Assembly (NCBI RefSeq): GCF_029223195.1
Contig: NZ_JARHUF010000011.1
Coordinates: 1 to 64,000, forward strand
Source: Vibrio sp. CAU 1672
GTDB lineage: Bacteria > Pseudomonadota > Gammaproteobacteria > Enterobacterales > Vibrionaceae
Length of the DNA: 64,000 bases
Direction of reading: 5' to 3'
A program made the translations under genes and the position numbers. Positions 8,523 to 18,457 of this stretch are shown here, in pieces; within the stretch, counting starts at the first letter, position 1; the number at the start of each line of letters is the position of its first letter. Under the pieces are notes generated by a model. It did not search any database. It was given only the letters and a program-made list of their open reading frames with translations, and had not been told where the DNA came from.

Positions 8523-9002
8523 TCAGCAAACCGTCACGACTTCAAAAACCGTGGTTTTCTCGCCGATGCACAGCTCGACCTCTTCCCCTTCCTCTTTGCC
8601 CATCAGTGCACGGCCAAGCGGGGATTTTACAGTTAAAACAAAAACTTCTTTCCCGTGACATTCCAGTGTCAGGCCACCGGAGCACGGGCCAATAAAAAAT
8701 GACTTCTCGGTGTCATTCTCATCAGCAAGCACCACATACGCCCCGACACCAATTGGTACATCGCTAAAATCGCGAATGGGTAAGGCGCGATACTGGCTCA
8801 GCTCTTGTTCACTCTCCTGGACACGCATCGCCTGCCCATGCGCCAGATAAGAGGCCTCAAGGGCCAAGGTGTCGTACTTGTGCTCCGGGACTGTCTCTTC
8901 GTCCGTCGCGGCATCGATAGCCCTTTGGGTTGCAGAAAGTGCCACCTCGAGCTTGATTTCTAACTGGCGGATGATTGTTTGGACTAACTCGGCTTTGTTC
9001 AT
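8523..9002 (-). CDS. GreA/GreB-like transcription factor
   Basis: The 159-residue protein has an N-terminal helical hairpin (about residues 1-75) and a C-terminal GreA/B domain (VPIGVGAYVVLADENDTEKS to SPLGRALMGKEEGEEVEL). Gre factors enter the secondary channel of RNA polymerase and stimulate cleavage of backtracked RNA. Acidic residues at the hairpin tip (TDEETVPEHKYD) could supply the catalytic pair, but the usual GDLSENAEY-like tip sequence is not conserved. Cleavage activity is therefore uncertain, and it may act as an anti-Gre or other channel-binding factor. The ATG at 9002 fits the family better than the one at 9026. Confidence 0.78.
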   Translation of the reverse strand: MNKAELVQTIIRQLEIKLEVALSATQRAIDAATDEETVPEHKYDTLALEASYLAHGQAMRVQESEQELSQYRALPIRDFSDVPIGVGAYVVLADENDTEKSFFIGPCSGGLTLECHGKEVFVLTVKSPLGRALMGKEEGEEVELCIGEKTTVFEVVTVC

Positions 9003-9081
9003 ACTTTTAGGATACGCGTTAAGCATTTAGAATGTGGTAGTTTTACCTAACAGTTTATCACCAAACAAAGGTTTCCCTATT

Positions 9082-11007
9082 ATGCAAAGTGATCCTCTTC
9101 AGCAAACCCTTACATCTGTGTTTGGGTTTGACTCATTAAGGCCCGGTCAGCGCCCGGTGATCGAGGCCATCATGAAGGGCCATTCGGCGGCGGCAATCTT
9201 TCCGACCGGCTCGGGAAAGTCACTTTGCTATCAATTGCCTGCAACGCAGCTACCCAACCTGACGTTAGTCATTTCGCCACTGTTAGCCCTGATGAAAGAC
9301 CAGCTAAACTTCCTGCAAAGCAAAGGGATTGCTGCCGCTTCTATTGATAGCCAGCAAAGCCGTGAAGAAGCTCAGCACGTAATGGCCGCAGTTAAAAACG
9401 GCCAGATCAAGATTTTGATGATCTCGGTCGAGCGGCTTAAAAACGAACGCTTTCGTGAGTTTATTCGTCAGGTGCCCATTTCTCTGATGGTCATTGATGA
9501 AGCCCACTGTATTTCTGAATGGGGGCATAACTTCCGTCCCGATTATTTAAAACTGCCACAATATCAGCGCGAGCTGGGTATCCCTCAGTCGCTGCTGCTG
9601 ACGGCAACCGCTACTCCAGCGGTTATCGACGACATGCAGCACAAGTTCAATATTGCCAGCAAGAATACCACCGTCACGGGCTTCTACCGGCCAAACCTGG
9701 ATATCACTGTCATCGCCTGTGAAGAGTCTGAGAAACAGGCCCGGCTCAACGCCATCATCACCTCAGCCCCTGAGCTGCCCACCATTGTTTACGTTACCCA
9801 GCAGAAAACCGCCGAACAGGTGGCCAATGCCCTGACAGAGTTGGGGATCAACGCCAATGCGTACCATGCTGGTATGAAAAGCGAGGCGCGCGAGCAGATC
9901 CAGCAGCGTTTTATGGCTGGCCACTCAGACTGTATTGTCGCGACCATCGCCTTCGGCATGGGCGTCGATAAAGCAGATATCCGCCGGGTGATCCACTTTG
10001 ACCTGCCCAAATCAATAGAGAACTATGCCCAGGAAATTGGCCGCGCGGGACGGGATGGTCAGCGCTCACAGTGTATTCTGCTGGGCAACACTTCCGGGCT
10101 GACCGTATTAGAGAACTTTGTCTATGGTGACACGCCAGAACAGGCCTCTATCCAGCATGTACTGGAACAGCTCGAAGCGCATGCCCCACAATGGGAAGTT
10201 GTGCCTTTGCGCCTGTCCCGTGAAAGCAACATACGCCAATTGCCGCTAAAAACCTTACTGGTGTATCTGGAGCTCGCCAAAGTCATTGAAGCCAAGTACA
10301 GCTATTTCGCCGAATACCGATTCAAATTTTTACAAGACCAGCAGTTCATTATTGAACAGTTCCAGGGAGAGCGCCGCCAGTTTGTCGACGCCATTTTTGC
10401 CTGCTCGACCAAAGCCAAAGTGTGGTGCCAAGTGGACTTAGAAGCGCTGTGGATGAACTATCAGTCAGAGCGCAGCCGCGTAGTCGCCGCTTTAGACTAT
10501 TTTCACCAGAATGGCTGGATTGAGTTAGAGAGTAAGCAATTAACCGATGTGTACTCGGTGCCGCCCGGCTGCCGAAATCAACAAGATCTGCTGCAACACC
10601 TGGAGGAGCTGTTCCAGTCGAAAGAGCACAAAGACATTGAACGTATCCACACCATGCTGCGGCTGTTCCAGTCTTCGCAATGTTTAAGCCACCAGCTGGC
10701 GGATTATTTTGCCGATCACAACGCCCCTGCCCAGTGTGGTCATTGTTCAGTGTGCCGTGGGCAAGTTGCTACCTTCCCCCAACCGCAACATGAACAACCA
10801 GAACTGGCCCATTTGTCTGCCTGGATAAACGAGTTTATTCAGCTATCACCAACTGCCATCAGCAATGCAGCCGTCGCGCGCTTCTTATGCGGGATAAGCA
10901 CGCCAATCATTGCTCAACTAAAAGCAAGCAAGCTGCAAGGTTATGGTGCGATGGCGAATGTCTCGTTTGAGCAGGTGTTGCACCAAGTCGAACTGGCGCG
11001 AGCTTAA
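9082..11007 (+). CDS. RecQ-like ATP-dependent DNA helicase
   Basis: This superfamily 2 helicase of 641 residues has FGFDSLRPGQRPVIEAI (motif 0), FPTGSGKSLCYQLP (Walker A), VIDEAHCISEWGHNFRPDY (DEAH box and RecQ aromatic-rich loop) and AQEIGRAGRDGQ (motif VI). A Cys-rich zinc-binding stretch (CGHCSVCRG) is near residue 555. No HRDC domain is evident in the C-terminal 80 residues, so it is probably a paralog rather than canonical RecQ. Homology begins at the ATG at 9082, not at an upstream frame start at 9034. Its stop codon overlaps the dinB stop on the other strand. Confidence 0.88.
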   Translation: MQSDPLQQTLTSVFGFDSLRPGQRPVIEAIMKGHSAAAIFPTGSGKSLCYQLPATQLPNLTLVISPLLALMKDQLNFLQSKGIAAASIDSQQSREEAQHVMAAVKNGQIKILMISVERLKNERFREFIRQVPISLMVIDEAHCISEWGHNFRPDYLKLPQYQRELGIPQSLLLTATATPAVIDDMQHKFNIASKNTTVTGFYRPNLDITVIACEESEKQARLNAIITSAPELPTIVYVTQQKTAEQVANALTELGINANAYHAGMKSEAREQIQQRFMAGHSDCIVATIAFGMGVDKADIRRVIHFDLPKSIENYAQEIGRAGRDGQRSQCILLGNTSGLTVLENFVYGDTPEQASIQHVLEQLEAHAPQWEVVPLRLSRESNIRQLPLKTLLVYLELAKVIEAKYSYFAEYRFKFLQDQQFIIEQFQGERRQFVDAIFACSTKAKVWCQVDLEALWMNYQSERSRVVAALDYFHQNGWIELESKQLTDVYSVPPGCRNQQDLLQHLEELFQSKEHKDIERIHTMLRLFQSSQCLSHQLADYFADHNAPAQCGHCSVCRGQVATFPQPQHEQPELAHLSAWINEFIQLSPTAISNAAVARFLCGISTPIIAQLKASKLQGYGAMANVSFEQVLHQVELARA

Positions 11008-12068
11008 AAGAAGCTTAATTGGCGCGCTTGCTCTTCGGGCTTGAGCATTACACTCAAGCCCAATAAACGTATTTCTCTGCCGTTCTGGCGCTTGAGGATA
11101 TCTCTCAGCAAAACTTTGAAATCTTCTAGCTCAAGCTGAGGGTGAATGTGTTCGATTGTCGTAAGCTGAAAATCAGCAAACTTAAGCTTAATGCCCTGCT
11201 TGATGATCGCCTTATCTGGACTGGCTCGTTCCAAACGCTTTTCAAGCTCTGGATAAAGCTTGTCTTCAATCACCTGCCAACACTGATCGTACGTTGAGAT
11301 ATTCTCGCTAAAGGTGCGCTCGACTCCAACCGACTTACGTTCGCGCTCAACGATCACTTCGCGATCATCAATACCATGACTGCGTTTCCACAACGACGCC
11401 CCCTGACGGCCAAACTGAAGCAACAGCTCGCGATAGTCACTGTTTTTGATATCTTCACATAAGTAGAAGCCGGCTTGGTGCAGTTTCTCCAGGCTCACCT
11501 TCCCGACACCCGGAATTTTTTCCAACGGAAGCTTATCCACCACCTCTTGAACCTTATCCGGGGGAATCACAAACTGCCCGTTAGGCTTGTTCATATCAGA
11601 GGCGACTTTAGCGAGAAACTTGATCGGTGCAATGCCGGCCGAAGCGGTTAACCGCAACTCATTCCAGATGTCACGCCGGATAGATTCTGCAATCAGCGTC
11701 GCAGATCCCAGACAGATCTCAGCTCCGGTGACATCCAGATAGGCCTCATCCAGCGAAAGGGGCTCGATAACAGGAGTGTAGCGTTCGAAAATAGCACGAA
11801 TTTGCCGCGAAACCTGTTTATAAACCGGCATACGCCCGGGAACCACCACCAGATTTGGGCACAGTTGCAGGGCACGTGCGGTTGGCATAGCACTGCGTAT
11901 GCCAAATTTTCGCGCTTCATAGTTACAGGTACTAATCACACCACGCTGCTTCTCGTGCCCTCCAACAGCTAAAGGCACCCCACGGTATTCAGGGTTATCA
12001 CGCATTTCTACCGCGGCATAGAAGCAATCCATATCGACATGAATAATTTTTCTGATCTGATCCGGCAT
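11004..12068 (-). CDS. dinB: DNA polymerase IV (translesion)
   Basis: This Y-family polymerase of 354 residues has the catalytic motifs HVDMDCFYAAVE and SLDEAYLDVT, a helix-hairpin-helix segment (KIPGVGKVSLEKL) and a little-finger domain. It ends in QLSFF, a likely beta-clamp binding motif at the very C-terminus. It bypasses damaged bases during the SOS response. The ATG at 12068 gives the E. coli-like start MPDQIRKIIH. A LexA box lies 17 bases upstream. Its TAA overlaps the RecQ-like gene's TAA by two bases in the convergent arrangement. Confidence 0.95.
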   Translation of the reverse strand: MPDQIRKIIHVDMDCFYAAVEMRDNPEYRGVPLAVGGHEKQRGVISTCNYEARKFGIRSAMPTARALQLCPNLVVVPGRMPVYKQVSRQIRAIFERYTPVIEPLSLDEAYLDVTGAEICLGSATLIAESIRRDIWNELRLTASAGIAPIKFLAKVASDMNKPNGQFVIPPDKVQEVVDKLPLEKIPGVGKVSLEKLHQAGFYLCEDIKNSDYRELLLQFGRQGASLWKRSHGIDDREVIVERERKSVGVERTFSENISTYDQCWQVIEDKLYPELEKRLERASPDKAIIKQGIKLKFADFQLTTIEHIHPQLELEDFKVLLRDILKRQNGREIRLLGLSVMLKPEEQARQLSFF

Positions 12069-12084
12069 GCCAGCACACACTTAA

Positions 12085-12104
12085 TACTGGTTAAAAATAC
12101 AGTA
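12085..12104 (-). promoter_or_regulatory. LexA (SOS) box upstream of dinB
   Basis: TACTGGTTAAAAATACAGTA fits the gammaproteobacterial LexA consensus with CTG, ten bases and CAG. It sits just upstream of the dinB start codon, so dinB should be repressed by LexA and induced by DNA damage. Confidence 0.85.
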
Positions 12105-12170
12105 TATAAGGAATAACCTCGCTTGAAAAGCTGGCATGCGGGGCAGGAACTAAACCGCTCTGTGCACCTT

Positions 12171-12404
12171 TTAGTCTCGCAACATCACATCGAGCTGGTC
12201 GACCAACTCTGCCCAGTCCGCATCCTCTTCGATGGCTTGTTTCAAAAATTCCGCTTGAGCCTTGTTCCAGAAAGGTGCTTGGCAAAGCGGTACCGAGTCA
12301 CGCCGCTGCCGGTGTTGCCGGACAAACTGTTCAATTTCGGCTGCCGAGCTGCCCAATCCTAATTGCGCAAATAACTCACGCATACTGTGCTGATGCAGTT
12401 CCAT
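12171..12404 (-). CDS. DUF2789 family small protein
   Basis: This 77-residue helical protein starts MELHQHSMRELFAQLGLGSS, typical of DUF2789, and is acidic toward its end (IEEDADWAELVDQLDVML). The function is unknown. The ATG at 12404 is preceded by GGGAG at good spacing. It stands between dinB and the apbE-nqrM pair, all on the minus strand. Confidence 0.82.
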   Translation of the reverse strand: MELHQHSMRELFAQLGLGSSAAEIEQFVRQHRQRRDSVPLCQAPFWNKAQAEFLKQAIEEDADWAELVDQLDVMLRD

Positions 12405-12489
12405 AATCACTCCCTATTATGCCTCATCATGCCTCAGTATAGCCGCCTGAACGGCATTGGCGCGCTATCGCGGCCACTGAAAGCAAAAG

Positions 12490-12508
12490 CCCGGCAATAT
12501 GCCGGGCC
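12490..12508 (-). terminator. Terminator after nqrM
   Basis: GCCCGGC and GCCGGGC pair around a five-base loop. On the minus strand a short CTTTTG tract follows, so it can end the apbE-nqrM transcript. Confidence 0.7.
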
Positions 12509-12535
12509 AATCTCATTCTTACACAGGGCAAGCGT

Positions 12536-12769
12536 CTAGGCGATGCGATCTTTTTCCCACGCTGCCAGCTTTTCAGCACGTGCAGCCTCGCGGGCCTCAC
12601 GCTTTTTGCGCGCATCACACGGTTCAGGGCAGTTACACACTTTTTCAATCCCCACTGCTCCTAAGCCGCCACAACTGCCTTTGACGACCTTTTTCTGGAA
12701 AATATAGCCAACGGCCATCGCTGCTATCACAGCAACAAAAACGGCAAAAGTAATTAGAAATGTACTCAT
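12536..12769 (-). CDS. nqrM: NqrM, maturation factor of the Na+-NQR
   Basis: A 77-residue membrane protein (formerly DUF539) has one N-terminal membrane helix (about residues 3-24) and four cysteines in the pattern CGGLG...KVCNCPEPC. In the known Vibrio system NqrM is needed to assemble the iron centre formed by cysteines of NqrD and NqrE. It lies 10 bases after apbE and near the nqr operon, as expected. The C-terminus is a highly charged helix (KKREAREAARAEKLAAWEKD). Confidence 0.92.
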   Translation of the reverse strand: MSTFLITFAVFVAVIAAMAVGYIFQKKVVKGSCGGLGAVGIEKVCNCPEPCDARKKREAREAARAEKLAAWEKDRIA

Positions 12770-12779
12770 AATATCAGGC

Positions 12780-13793
12780 TCACTTTTGTGGTTTCTTCAT
12801 AAACGACAGGTAGGCGTCCGAGGCCAGTTCCCTAAAGCCGGTTTCTGTTTTGACGATCATCAGTACCGGGATATGGTGTTGATTTGCCACTTGCATACCA
12901 ACCTCTTCACCTAATACCATCAAACCGGTTGCCAGGCCGTCAGCCGTCATCGACGAGCGGTCCAGTACCGTAACGGACACGACTTTGTGATTGATCGGCT
13001 TACCGGTCTGCGGATTAATAATGTGTGAGTAACGTATGCCATCACGTTCAAAGTAATTGCGATAATCTCCTGATGTGGCAATCGCCATATCACCCGGCTC
13101 AATAATATCCTGGACGGCGCGCTCATCAGCGGTTGGTTTCTCGATCGCGATTCTCCAGGGCACCCCGTCACGGTTTAGCCCTTTGAGACGCATTTCACCA
13201 CCAACTTCAACCATGTAGTTTTCAACACCTTGCGACTGAATATAGTCAGCAACCACGTCGACACCCCAGCCTTTAGCGATTGTCGACAAATCAACATACA
13301 GGTTAGGAATGTCTTTTGTTAAGGCGTTTCCTGCAACAGACAGATGCTGAATCCCCGTCATTGCCTTACGGGCCGCCAGCTCTTGGTCTGTCGGTACTAC
13401 ATCTGGGCGTGCTTCAGGACCGAATCCCCAAAGATTAACCAGAGGGCCAACCGTTACGTCCAGCGCGCCTAACGTGAGCCCGTTCAGACGAATCGCTTCT
13501 TTCACTACCGTTGCCGTTTGTGGTGACACTTCAAACGGTGCATTTGACTGATGTTGGTTAAAACGACTCAGTTCAGAATCTTTGCGATAGGTCGACATTT
13601 GGTCGTTCACCTGTTCAAGGAGGCGATCGATTTCTGTCTGAAACGCTTCAGGCGATGGAAGACCATCTTGCTCAATGTATTTAATATTGTAAGTCGTACC
13701 CATTGTTGGGCCACTTAGATGAATTTGATCTGCCGGCTGTTCACAACCAGCCAACACCAATAGAGAAGCAAATGCAACAAGCCACTTTTTCAC
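12780..13793 (-). CDS. apbE: FAD:protein FMN transferase
   Basis: This periplasmic lipoprotein of 337 residues has a lipobox ending LLVLAGC at residue 16. The enzyme uses FAD to attach FMN to threonines in target proteins, here most likely NqrB and NqrC encoded just upstream. Recognised motifs are GPTMGTTYNIKY, the active-site region DLSTIAKGWGVDVVADYI, SGDYRNYFERDGIRYSHIIN and MTADGLATGLMVLG. It is separated from nqrF by 161 bases that hold a terminator, so it may have its own promoter. Confidence 0.96.
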   Translation of the reverse strand: MKKWLVAFASLLVLAGCEQPADQIHLSGPTMGTTYNIKYIEQDGLPSPEAFQTEIDRLLEQVNDQMSTYRKDSELSRFNQHQSNAPFEVSPQTATVVKEAIRLNGLTLGALDVTVGPLVNLWGFGPEARPDVVPTDQELAARKAMTGIQHLSVAGNALTKDIPNLYVDLSTIAKGWGVDVVADYIQSQGVENYMVEVGGEMRLKGLNRDGVPWRIAIEKPTADERAVQDIIEPGDMAIATSGDYRNYFERDGIRYSHIINPQTGKPINHKVVSVTVLDRSSMTADGLATGLMVLGEEVGMQVANQHHIPVLMIVKTETGFRELASDAYLSFMKKPQK

Positions 13794-13907
13794 TTGTTTG
13801 ACTCCTTATTATACGGAACGGGAATAGCCCATTGCTCTGGGAAAAAGCCCATCGACTATGACCACTCTGGATGATGGATATGGAAAAATATGCGCGCTAG
13901 AAAAACA

Positions 13908-13933
13908 ATGGCTGACCCATTCGAGCCAGCCAT
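13908..13933 (-). terminator. Terminator after nqrF
   Basis: ATGGCTG (13908-13914) and CAGCCAT (13927-13933) form the outer stem. In the minus-strand reading TTGTTTTTC follows. Confidence 0.72.
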
Positions 13934-13954
13934 AGATTCAATCACTTAGGTAGA

Positions 13955-15178
13955 TTAACCACCGAAGTCATCCAGTAGGATGTTTTCATCCTCGACACCG
14001 AGATCTTTCAGCATACCAATAACCGCTGCGTTCATCATCGGTGGACCACACATGTAGTACTCACAATCTTCTGGAGCTTCGTGATCACGTAAGTAGTTCT
14101 CGTAAAGAACATTGTGAATGAAGCCCGTATAACCATCCCAGTTGTCTTCTGGCATAGGATCAGACAGTGCACAGTGCCACACGAAGTTATCGTTTTCAGC
14201 CGCCAGGCCGTCGAAATCTTCTACGTAGAACATTTCACGCTTAGAACGCGCACCGTACCAGAAAGACATCTTACGCTTCGAGTGCAGGCGTTTAAGCTGG
14301 TCAAAGATGTGCGAACGCATTGGTGCCATACCCGCACCACCACCAATAAAGACCATCTCATTGTCAGTGTCTTTGGCGAAGAACTCACCAAATGGACCAG
14401 AGATCGTACACTTGTCACCTTCTTTCAGCGACCAGATGAATGAAGACATGATACCCGGTGGTACATCCGGATTATTAGGCGGCGGCGTAGCAATACGCAC
14501 GTTGAGCATAATAATGCCTTCTTCTTCTGGGTAGTTCGCCATAGAGTAAGCACGGATGGTCTCTTCGTTAACCTTCGACTCGTAACGGAACAGATTAAAC
14601 TTGTCCCAGTCTTCACGGTACTCTTCAGGAATATCGAAATCAGCGTACTTCACGTGGTGAGCCGGTGCTTCAATCTGGATGTAACCACCTGCACGGAAAG
14701 GTACAGATTCACCATCTGGAATTTGTAGCTTAAGCTCTTTGATGAATGTCGCTTTGTTATCGTTAGAGATAACCGTACATTCCCACTTCTTCACGCCGAA
14801 GATTTCTTCCGGAAGCTCGATGTCCATGTCAGTTTTCACTGCCACCTGACACGCCAGACGTTCACCTTCACGCGCTTCACCTTTTGTAATGTGGTCAAGC
14901 TCGGTCGGCAGAATATCGCCACCACCAGATTTAACTTTTACCCGGCACTGACCACAAGAGCCACCACCGCCACAGGCAGAAGATACGAATACGCCGGCAC
15001 CCGCCAGAGCACTCAGTAGCTTACCGCCCGGTTGTGTCACGATCGCTTTTTCAGGATCGCCGTTCACAGAAATTGTAATGTCACCTGTTGGTACCAGCTT
15101 AGACTTAGCGAATAGGATCACCAGTACTAGCGCCAGCACAATCAGAGTAAACATCACTACACCAAGAATAATGTCCAT
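13955..15178 (-). CDS. nqrF: Na+-NQR subunit F
   Basis: NqrF is the NADH-oxidising entry subunit of the sodium pump. The 407 residues start with a membrane anchor (about residues 3-24). A 2Fe-2S ferredoxin domain follows, with cysteines 69, 75, 78 and 110 ([12 protein letters not shown] and ERLACQ). An FAD domain (RAYSMANYP) and an NADH domain ([26 protein letters not shown]) complete it. It is the last gene of nqrABCDEF, 33 bases after nqrE. Confidence 0.98.
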   Translation of the reverse strand: MDIILGVVMFTLIVLALVLVILFAKSKLVPTGDITISVNGDPEKAIVTQPGGKLLSALAGAGVFVSSACGGGGSCGQCRVKVKSGGGDILPTELDHITKGEAREGERLACQVAVKTDMDIELPEEIFGVKKWECTVISNDNKATFIKELKLQIPDGESVPFRAGGYIQIEAPAHHVKYADFDIPEEYREDWDKFNLFRYESKVNEETIRAYSMANYPEEEGIIMLNVRIATPPPNNPDVPPGIMSSFIWSLKEGDKCTISGPFGEFFAKDTDNEMVFIGGGAGMAPMRSHIFDQLKRLHSKRKMSFWYGARSKREMFYVEDFDGLAAENDNFVWHCALSDPMPEDNWDGYTGFIHNVLYENYLRDHEAPEDCEYYMCGPPMMNAAVIGMLKDLGVEDENILLDDFGG

Positions 15179-15211
15179 TGACTATTCCTTAATTGTTGCG
15201 GTTTACCCGAC

Positions 15212-15808
15212 TTACAGTTGAACACCAGAGAAAGACATAAAGCCTAACGCCATCAGACCTACCGTGATGAACGTGATACCCAGACCACGCAGACCCGGAG
15301 GCACGTCAGAGTACTTCATCTTCTCACGGATACCTGCAAGAGCAACGATGGCCAGCATCCAGCCCACACCAGAACCGAAGCCGTAAACCACAGATTCAGC
15401 AAAGTTGTAGTCTCGTTGTACCATGAAAGATACACCACCGAAGATCGCACAGTTTACAGTGATCAGCGGCAGGAAGATGCCCAGCGCGTTGTACAGAGGC
15501 GGGAAGAAACGGTCAAGCACCATCTCCAGGATCTGTACCAGTGCTGCAATTACACCGATGAAGGTGATGAAGTTCAGGAAGCTAAGGTCTACGCCCTCAA
15601 CTAACGCGTTCTCTCTCAGAACCAGGTTATAAACCAGGTTATTGACCGGCACGGCGATGGTCAGTACAACCACAACCGCAACACCGAGACCGAAAGAGGT
15701 CTTTACTTTCTTAGATACCGCCAGGAACGTACACATACCCAAAAAGAAAGACAGAGCCATGTTTTCGATGAAAATCGATTTAACTAACAGACTAATGTAA
15801 TGTTCCAT
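15212..15808 (-). CDS. nqrE: Na+-NQR subunit E
   Basis: NqrE is an integral membrane subunit of 198 residues with about six helices and is homologous to NqrD and RnfA. The cysteines in [10 protein letters not shown] and [11 protein letters not shown] are those expected to take part in the iron site shared with NqrD. It sits between nqrD (seven-base gap) and nqrF. Confidence 0.97.
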   Translation of the reverse strand: MEHYISLLVKSIFIENMALSFFLGMCTFLAVSKKVKTSFGLGVAVVVVLTIAVPVNNLVYNLVLRENALVEGVDLSFLNFITFIGVIAALVQILEMVLDRFFPPLYNALGIFLPLITVNCAIFGGVSFMVQRDYNFAESVVYGFGSGVGWMLAIVALAGIREKMKYSDVPPGLRGLGITFITVGLMALGFMSFSGVQL

Positions 15809-15815
15809 GACGTCC

Positions 15816-16448
15816 TTACTCCTTCGCTTCTACTTGTTCTGGTCTCAGAATACGGATAACCCAGATCATGAAGCCAATTAGGAAGAATGCAGACGGTGCC
15901 AGCAGCATCAGGCCGTTAGGCTGGTACCAGCCACCGTTGCTCACTAGAGGTAATACTTCCAGGCCAAACAGTTTGCCTGAGCCAAACAGCTCTCGGAAGA
16001 AACCAACAGTGATAAGAACAAAACCGTAACCAAGACCGTTACCGATACCGTCGATAAGCGAAGGCACTGGCGCAGACTTCATTGCGAATGCTTCAGCACG
16101 CCCCATTACGATACAGTTGGTGATGATAAGGCCGACAAATACCGATAGCTGTTTCGAGATATCGTACAGGTAAGCTTTCAGCACCTGGTCTACCACGATT
16201 ACCAGAGAGGCGATGATCGCCATCTGCACGATAATACGCACACTGTTTGGAATGTGGTTACGGATCAGAGAAACCGAGAAGTTAGACAGGGCCGTTACGA
16301 AGGTAACCGCCAGCGTCATAACAAATGCCGTCTCTAGTTTTGTTGTTACTGCCAGTGCAGAACAAACACCAAGAACCTGTAGCGCGATTGGGTTGTTGTC
16401 CAATACCGGCGCCAGAATGCTCTTTTTAATATTTTGTGCGCTAGACAT
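15816..16448 (-). CDS. nqrD: Na+-NQR subunit D
   Basis: NqrD is an integral membrane subunit of 210 residues with about six helices. It carries [10 protein letters not shown] and [17 protein letters not shown], whose cysteines are candidates for the iron ligands shared with NqrE. The start codon overlaps the nqrC stop by one base, indicating translational coupling. Confidence 0.97.
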   Translation of the reverse strand: MSSAQNIKKSILAPVLDNNPIALQVLGVCSALAVTTKLETAFVMTLAVTFVTALSNFSVSLIRNHIPNSVRIIVQMAIIASLVIVVDQVLKAYLYDISKQLSVFVGLIITNCIVMGRAEAFAMKSAPVPSLIDGIGNGLGYGFVLITVGFFRELFGSGKLFGLEVLPLVSNGGWYQPNGLMLLAPSAFFLIGFMIWVIRILRPEQVEAKE

Positions 16449-17218
16449 TAGTTCAGACCTCCGTCACGAACTTTTGCTAGGAATGGACCAAAGCCCATGT
16501 CGCCTAACCAAAAATCAAATGTACCCTGAACACCGTTACCAGTCAGGGTTGCACCAGACAGGCCATCGACACCATGTTCGGAACCTTGTGGCGCGCCACC
16601 CTTAACAATCTTGATAGCAGGCTGGTGGTTGTCATCGAACAGTTTCTTGCCAACCCACTGAGCACGCCAGCTTGGGTTTTCAACCTCACCACCAAGTCCG
16701 GGAGTTTCCCCCTGCTCATAGTAAGTGATGCCTGATACAGTGTTGCCATCAGTTTCAACGGCTACAAACGCGTACATCATTGACCAAAGGCCGTTACCGT
16801 GAACCGGCAGGATAACCTTAGACACCGCATCGCCATCTTTCACCAGGTAAACCACCCCGGTGTTAGCACGACGCAGGATCTTCGCCTGGTCCTGATCAGC
16901 GCCTAGCTTGATTGACTCAGCAGGATCTTTGGCCGCTTTACGCTGATCGTAAGTCGCTGCATCGCCTTCTACGAAGTCACCAGAATCAAAGTTAACCAAA
17001 CGCGGTTCAATGTACTCGGCAAATAGCTCTGGTACTTTTTTACCTGCCGTTTCAATACCGGCAACTTCGATAATTTTTGTCTGCTTATCCAGAACCGCAT
17101 TCGCTTTCTGCTTATCACGCAGACCAACCGCTGCTGTTGATACGATGATTGAACAAACAAGGCTCAACCCGATAACAACACCCAGCGTCTTTTTAATGCT
17201 GTCGTTATTACTTGCCAT
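16448..17218 (-). CDS. nqrC: Na+-NQR subunit C
   Basis: NqrC carries covalently bound FMN in the periplasm. The 256 residues have one N-terminal membrane helix and the flavinylation motif [15 protein letters not shown], in which the threonine of SGAT accepts FMN from ApbE. The reading frame overlaps nqrB by 11 bases. Confidence 0.98.
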   Translation of the reverse strand: MASNNDSIKKTLGVVIGLSLVCSIIVSTAAVGLRDKQKANAVLDKQTKIIEVAGIETAGKKVPELFAEYIEPRLVNFDSGDFVEGDAATYDQRKAAKDPAESIKLGADQDQAKILRRANTGVVYLVKDGDAVSKVILPVHGNGLWSMMYAFVAVETDGNTVSGITYYEQGETPGLGGEVENPSWRAQWVGKKLFDDNHQPAIKIVKGGAPQGSEHGVDGLSGATLTGNGVQGTFDFWLGDMGFGPFLAKVRDGGLN

Positions 17219-18452
17219 AGCGTGCTAATCTCCGCTTGATGTTCTTCTCGATTACTAAGTGGTCGAACAGAGGTGCAAACAGGTTCGCGAACAGAATCGC
17301 CAGCATCATACCTTCAGGGTACGCCGGGTTAACTACACGGATAAGTACACACATTACACCGATCAGTGCGCCGTACCACCATTTACCTTTGTTAGTAAAT
17401 GAAGCGGATACAGGGTCTGTCGCCATGAAGAACATACCGAACGCAAAGCCACCCAGAACCAGGTGCCAGTGCCATGGCATATTGAACATAGGGTTGGTAT
17501 CTGAACCGACCACGTTAAACAGTGTAGCGGTTGCGATCATACCCAGCATAACGCCCGCAATAATGCGCCAGGACGCAATTCGCATGTACACGATCATTGC
17601 CGCACCAATAATCAGCGCCAGCGTTGATACTTCACCAATCGAACCTGGAATATTACCGATGAAAGCATCCATCCAAGTGATGTGAGCACCGGTTGCTGCG
17701 TTCACTAGTGCACCGTTACCACCTTGCGCCCATTGGCTCAGCGCGGTTGCGCCAGAGAAACCATCGGCTGCGGTCCAGACTACGTCGCCCGAGATTTGTG
17801 CCGGGTAAGCGAAGAACAGGAATGCACGGCCAGCCAATGCCGGGTTAAGGAAGTTACGACCGGTACCACCGAAGATCTCTTTCGCAACCACAACACCAAA
17901 GGTAATACCCAGAGCGGCTTGCCATAGCGGCAGCGTTGGTGGAACGATCAGGGCAAACAGGATAGAAGTAACAAAGAAACCTTCGTTCACTTCATGCTTA
18001 CGCACCATACAGAACAGCACTTCCCAGAAACCACCGACAAGAAATACTGTCGCGTAGATAGGCAGGAAGTAAGTCGCACCTAGCAACATTTTGCTGGCCA
18101 CACCCGCCTCGGCGGCGACAGTGCCACCCAGCATTTCGGTTAGCCAGTAGTGCCAGTTGCCGGCGACGACTGCCGCCAGTTGGTCACCAGCATACATATG
18201 GTTAAGTGCAGCAATAGCCTGGCCGCCCGCATTGTACATACCCCAGAACATTGCCGGGAATACTGCGAACCAAACCATAATCATGATACGTTTCAGGTCA
18301 ACGCTATCACGAACGTGCGAGCTTTTCTTTGTCACCAGACCCGGAGTATAGAACAGCGTCGCCGCTGCTTCATACAAAGCAAACCACTTCTCGTGTTTAC
18401 CACCAGGCTCAAAGTGATGCTCGATGTCTTCAAGAAACTTTTTGAGAGCCAT
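17208..18452 (-). CDS. nqrB: Na+-NQR subunit B
   Basis: NqrB is the large membrane subunit that binds riboflavin and a covalent FMN and provides the sodium path. The start [14 protein letters not shown] at 18452 matches the family, giving 414 residues. The FMN attachment motif is seen in [13 protein letters not shown]. Other conserved stretches are [17 protein letters not shown] and [20 protein letters not shown]. The gene lies five bases after nqrA. Confidence 0.98.
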   Translation of the reverse strand: MALKKFLEDIEHHFEPGGKHEKWFALYEAAATLFYTPGLVTKKSSHVRDSVDLKRIMIMVWFAVFPAMFWGMYNAGGQAIAALNHMYAGDQLAAVVAGNWHYWLTEMLGGTVAAEAGVASKMLLGATYFLPIYATVFLVGGFWEVLFCMVRKHEVNEGFFVTSILFALIVPPTLPLWQAALGITFGVVVAKEIFGGTGRNFLNPALAGRAFLFFAYPAQISGDVVWTAADGFSGATALSQWAQGGNGALVNAATGAHITWMDAFIGNIPGSIGEVSTLALIIGAAMIVYMRIASWRIIAGVMLGMIATATLFNVVGSDTNPMFNMPWHWHLVLGGFAFGMFFMATDPVSASFTNKGKWWYGALIGVMCVLIRVVNPAYPEGMMLAILFANLFAPLFDHLVIEKNIKRRLARYGK

Positions 18453-18457
18453 GAAAA

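Noticed and set aside
14114..14443. Open frame antisense to nqrF
   Set aside because: It is a shadow of a well-supported gene, with composition unlike a protein and no start signal.
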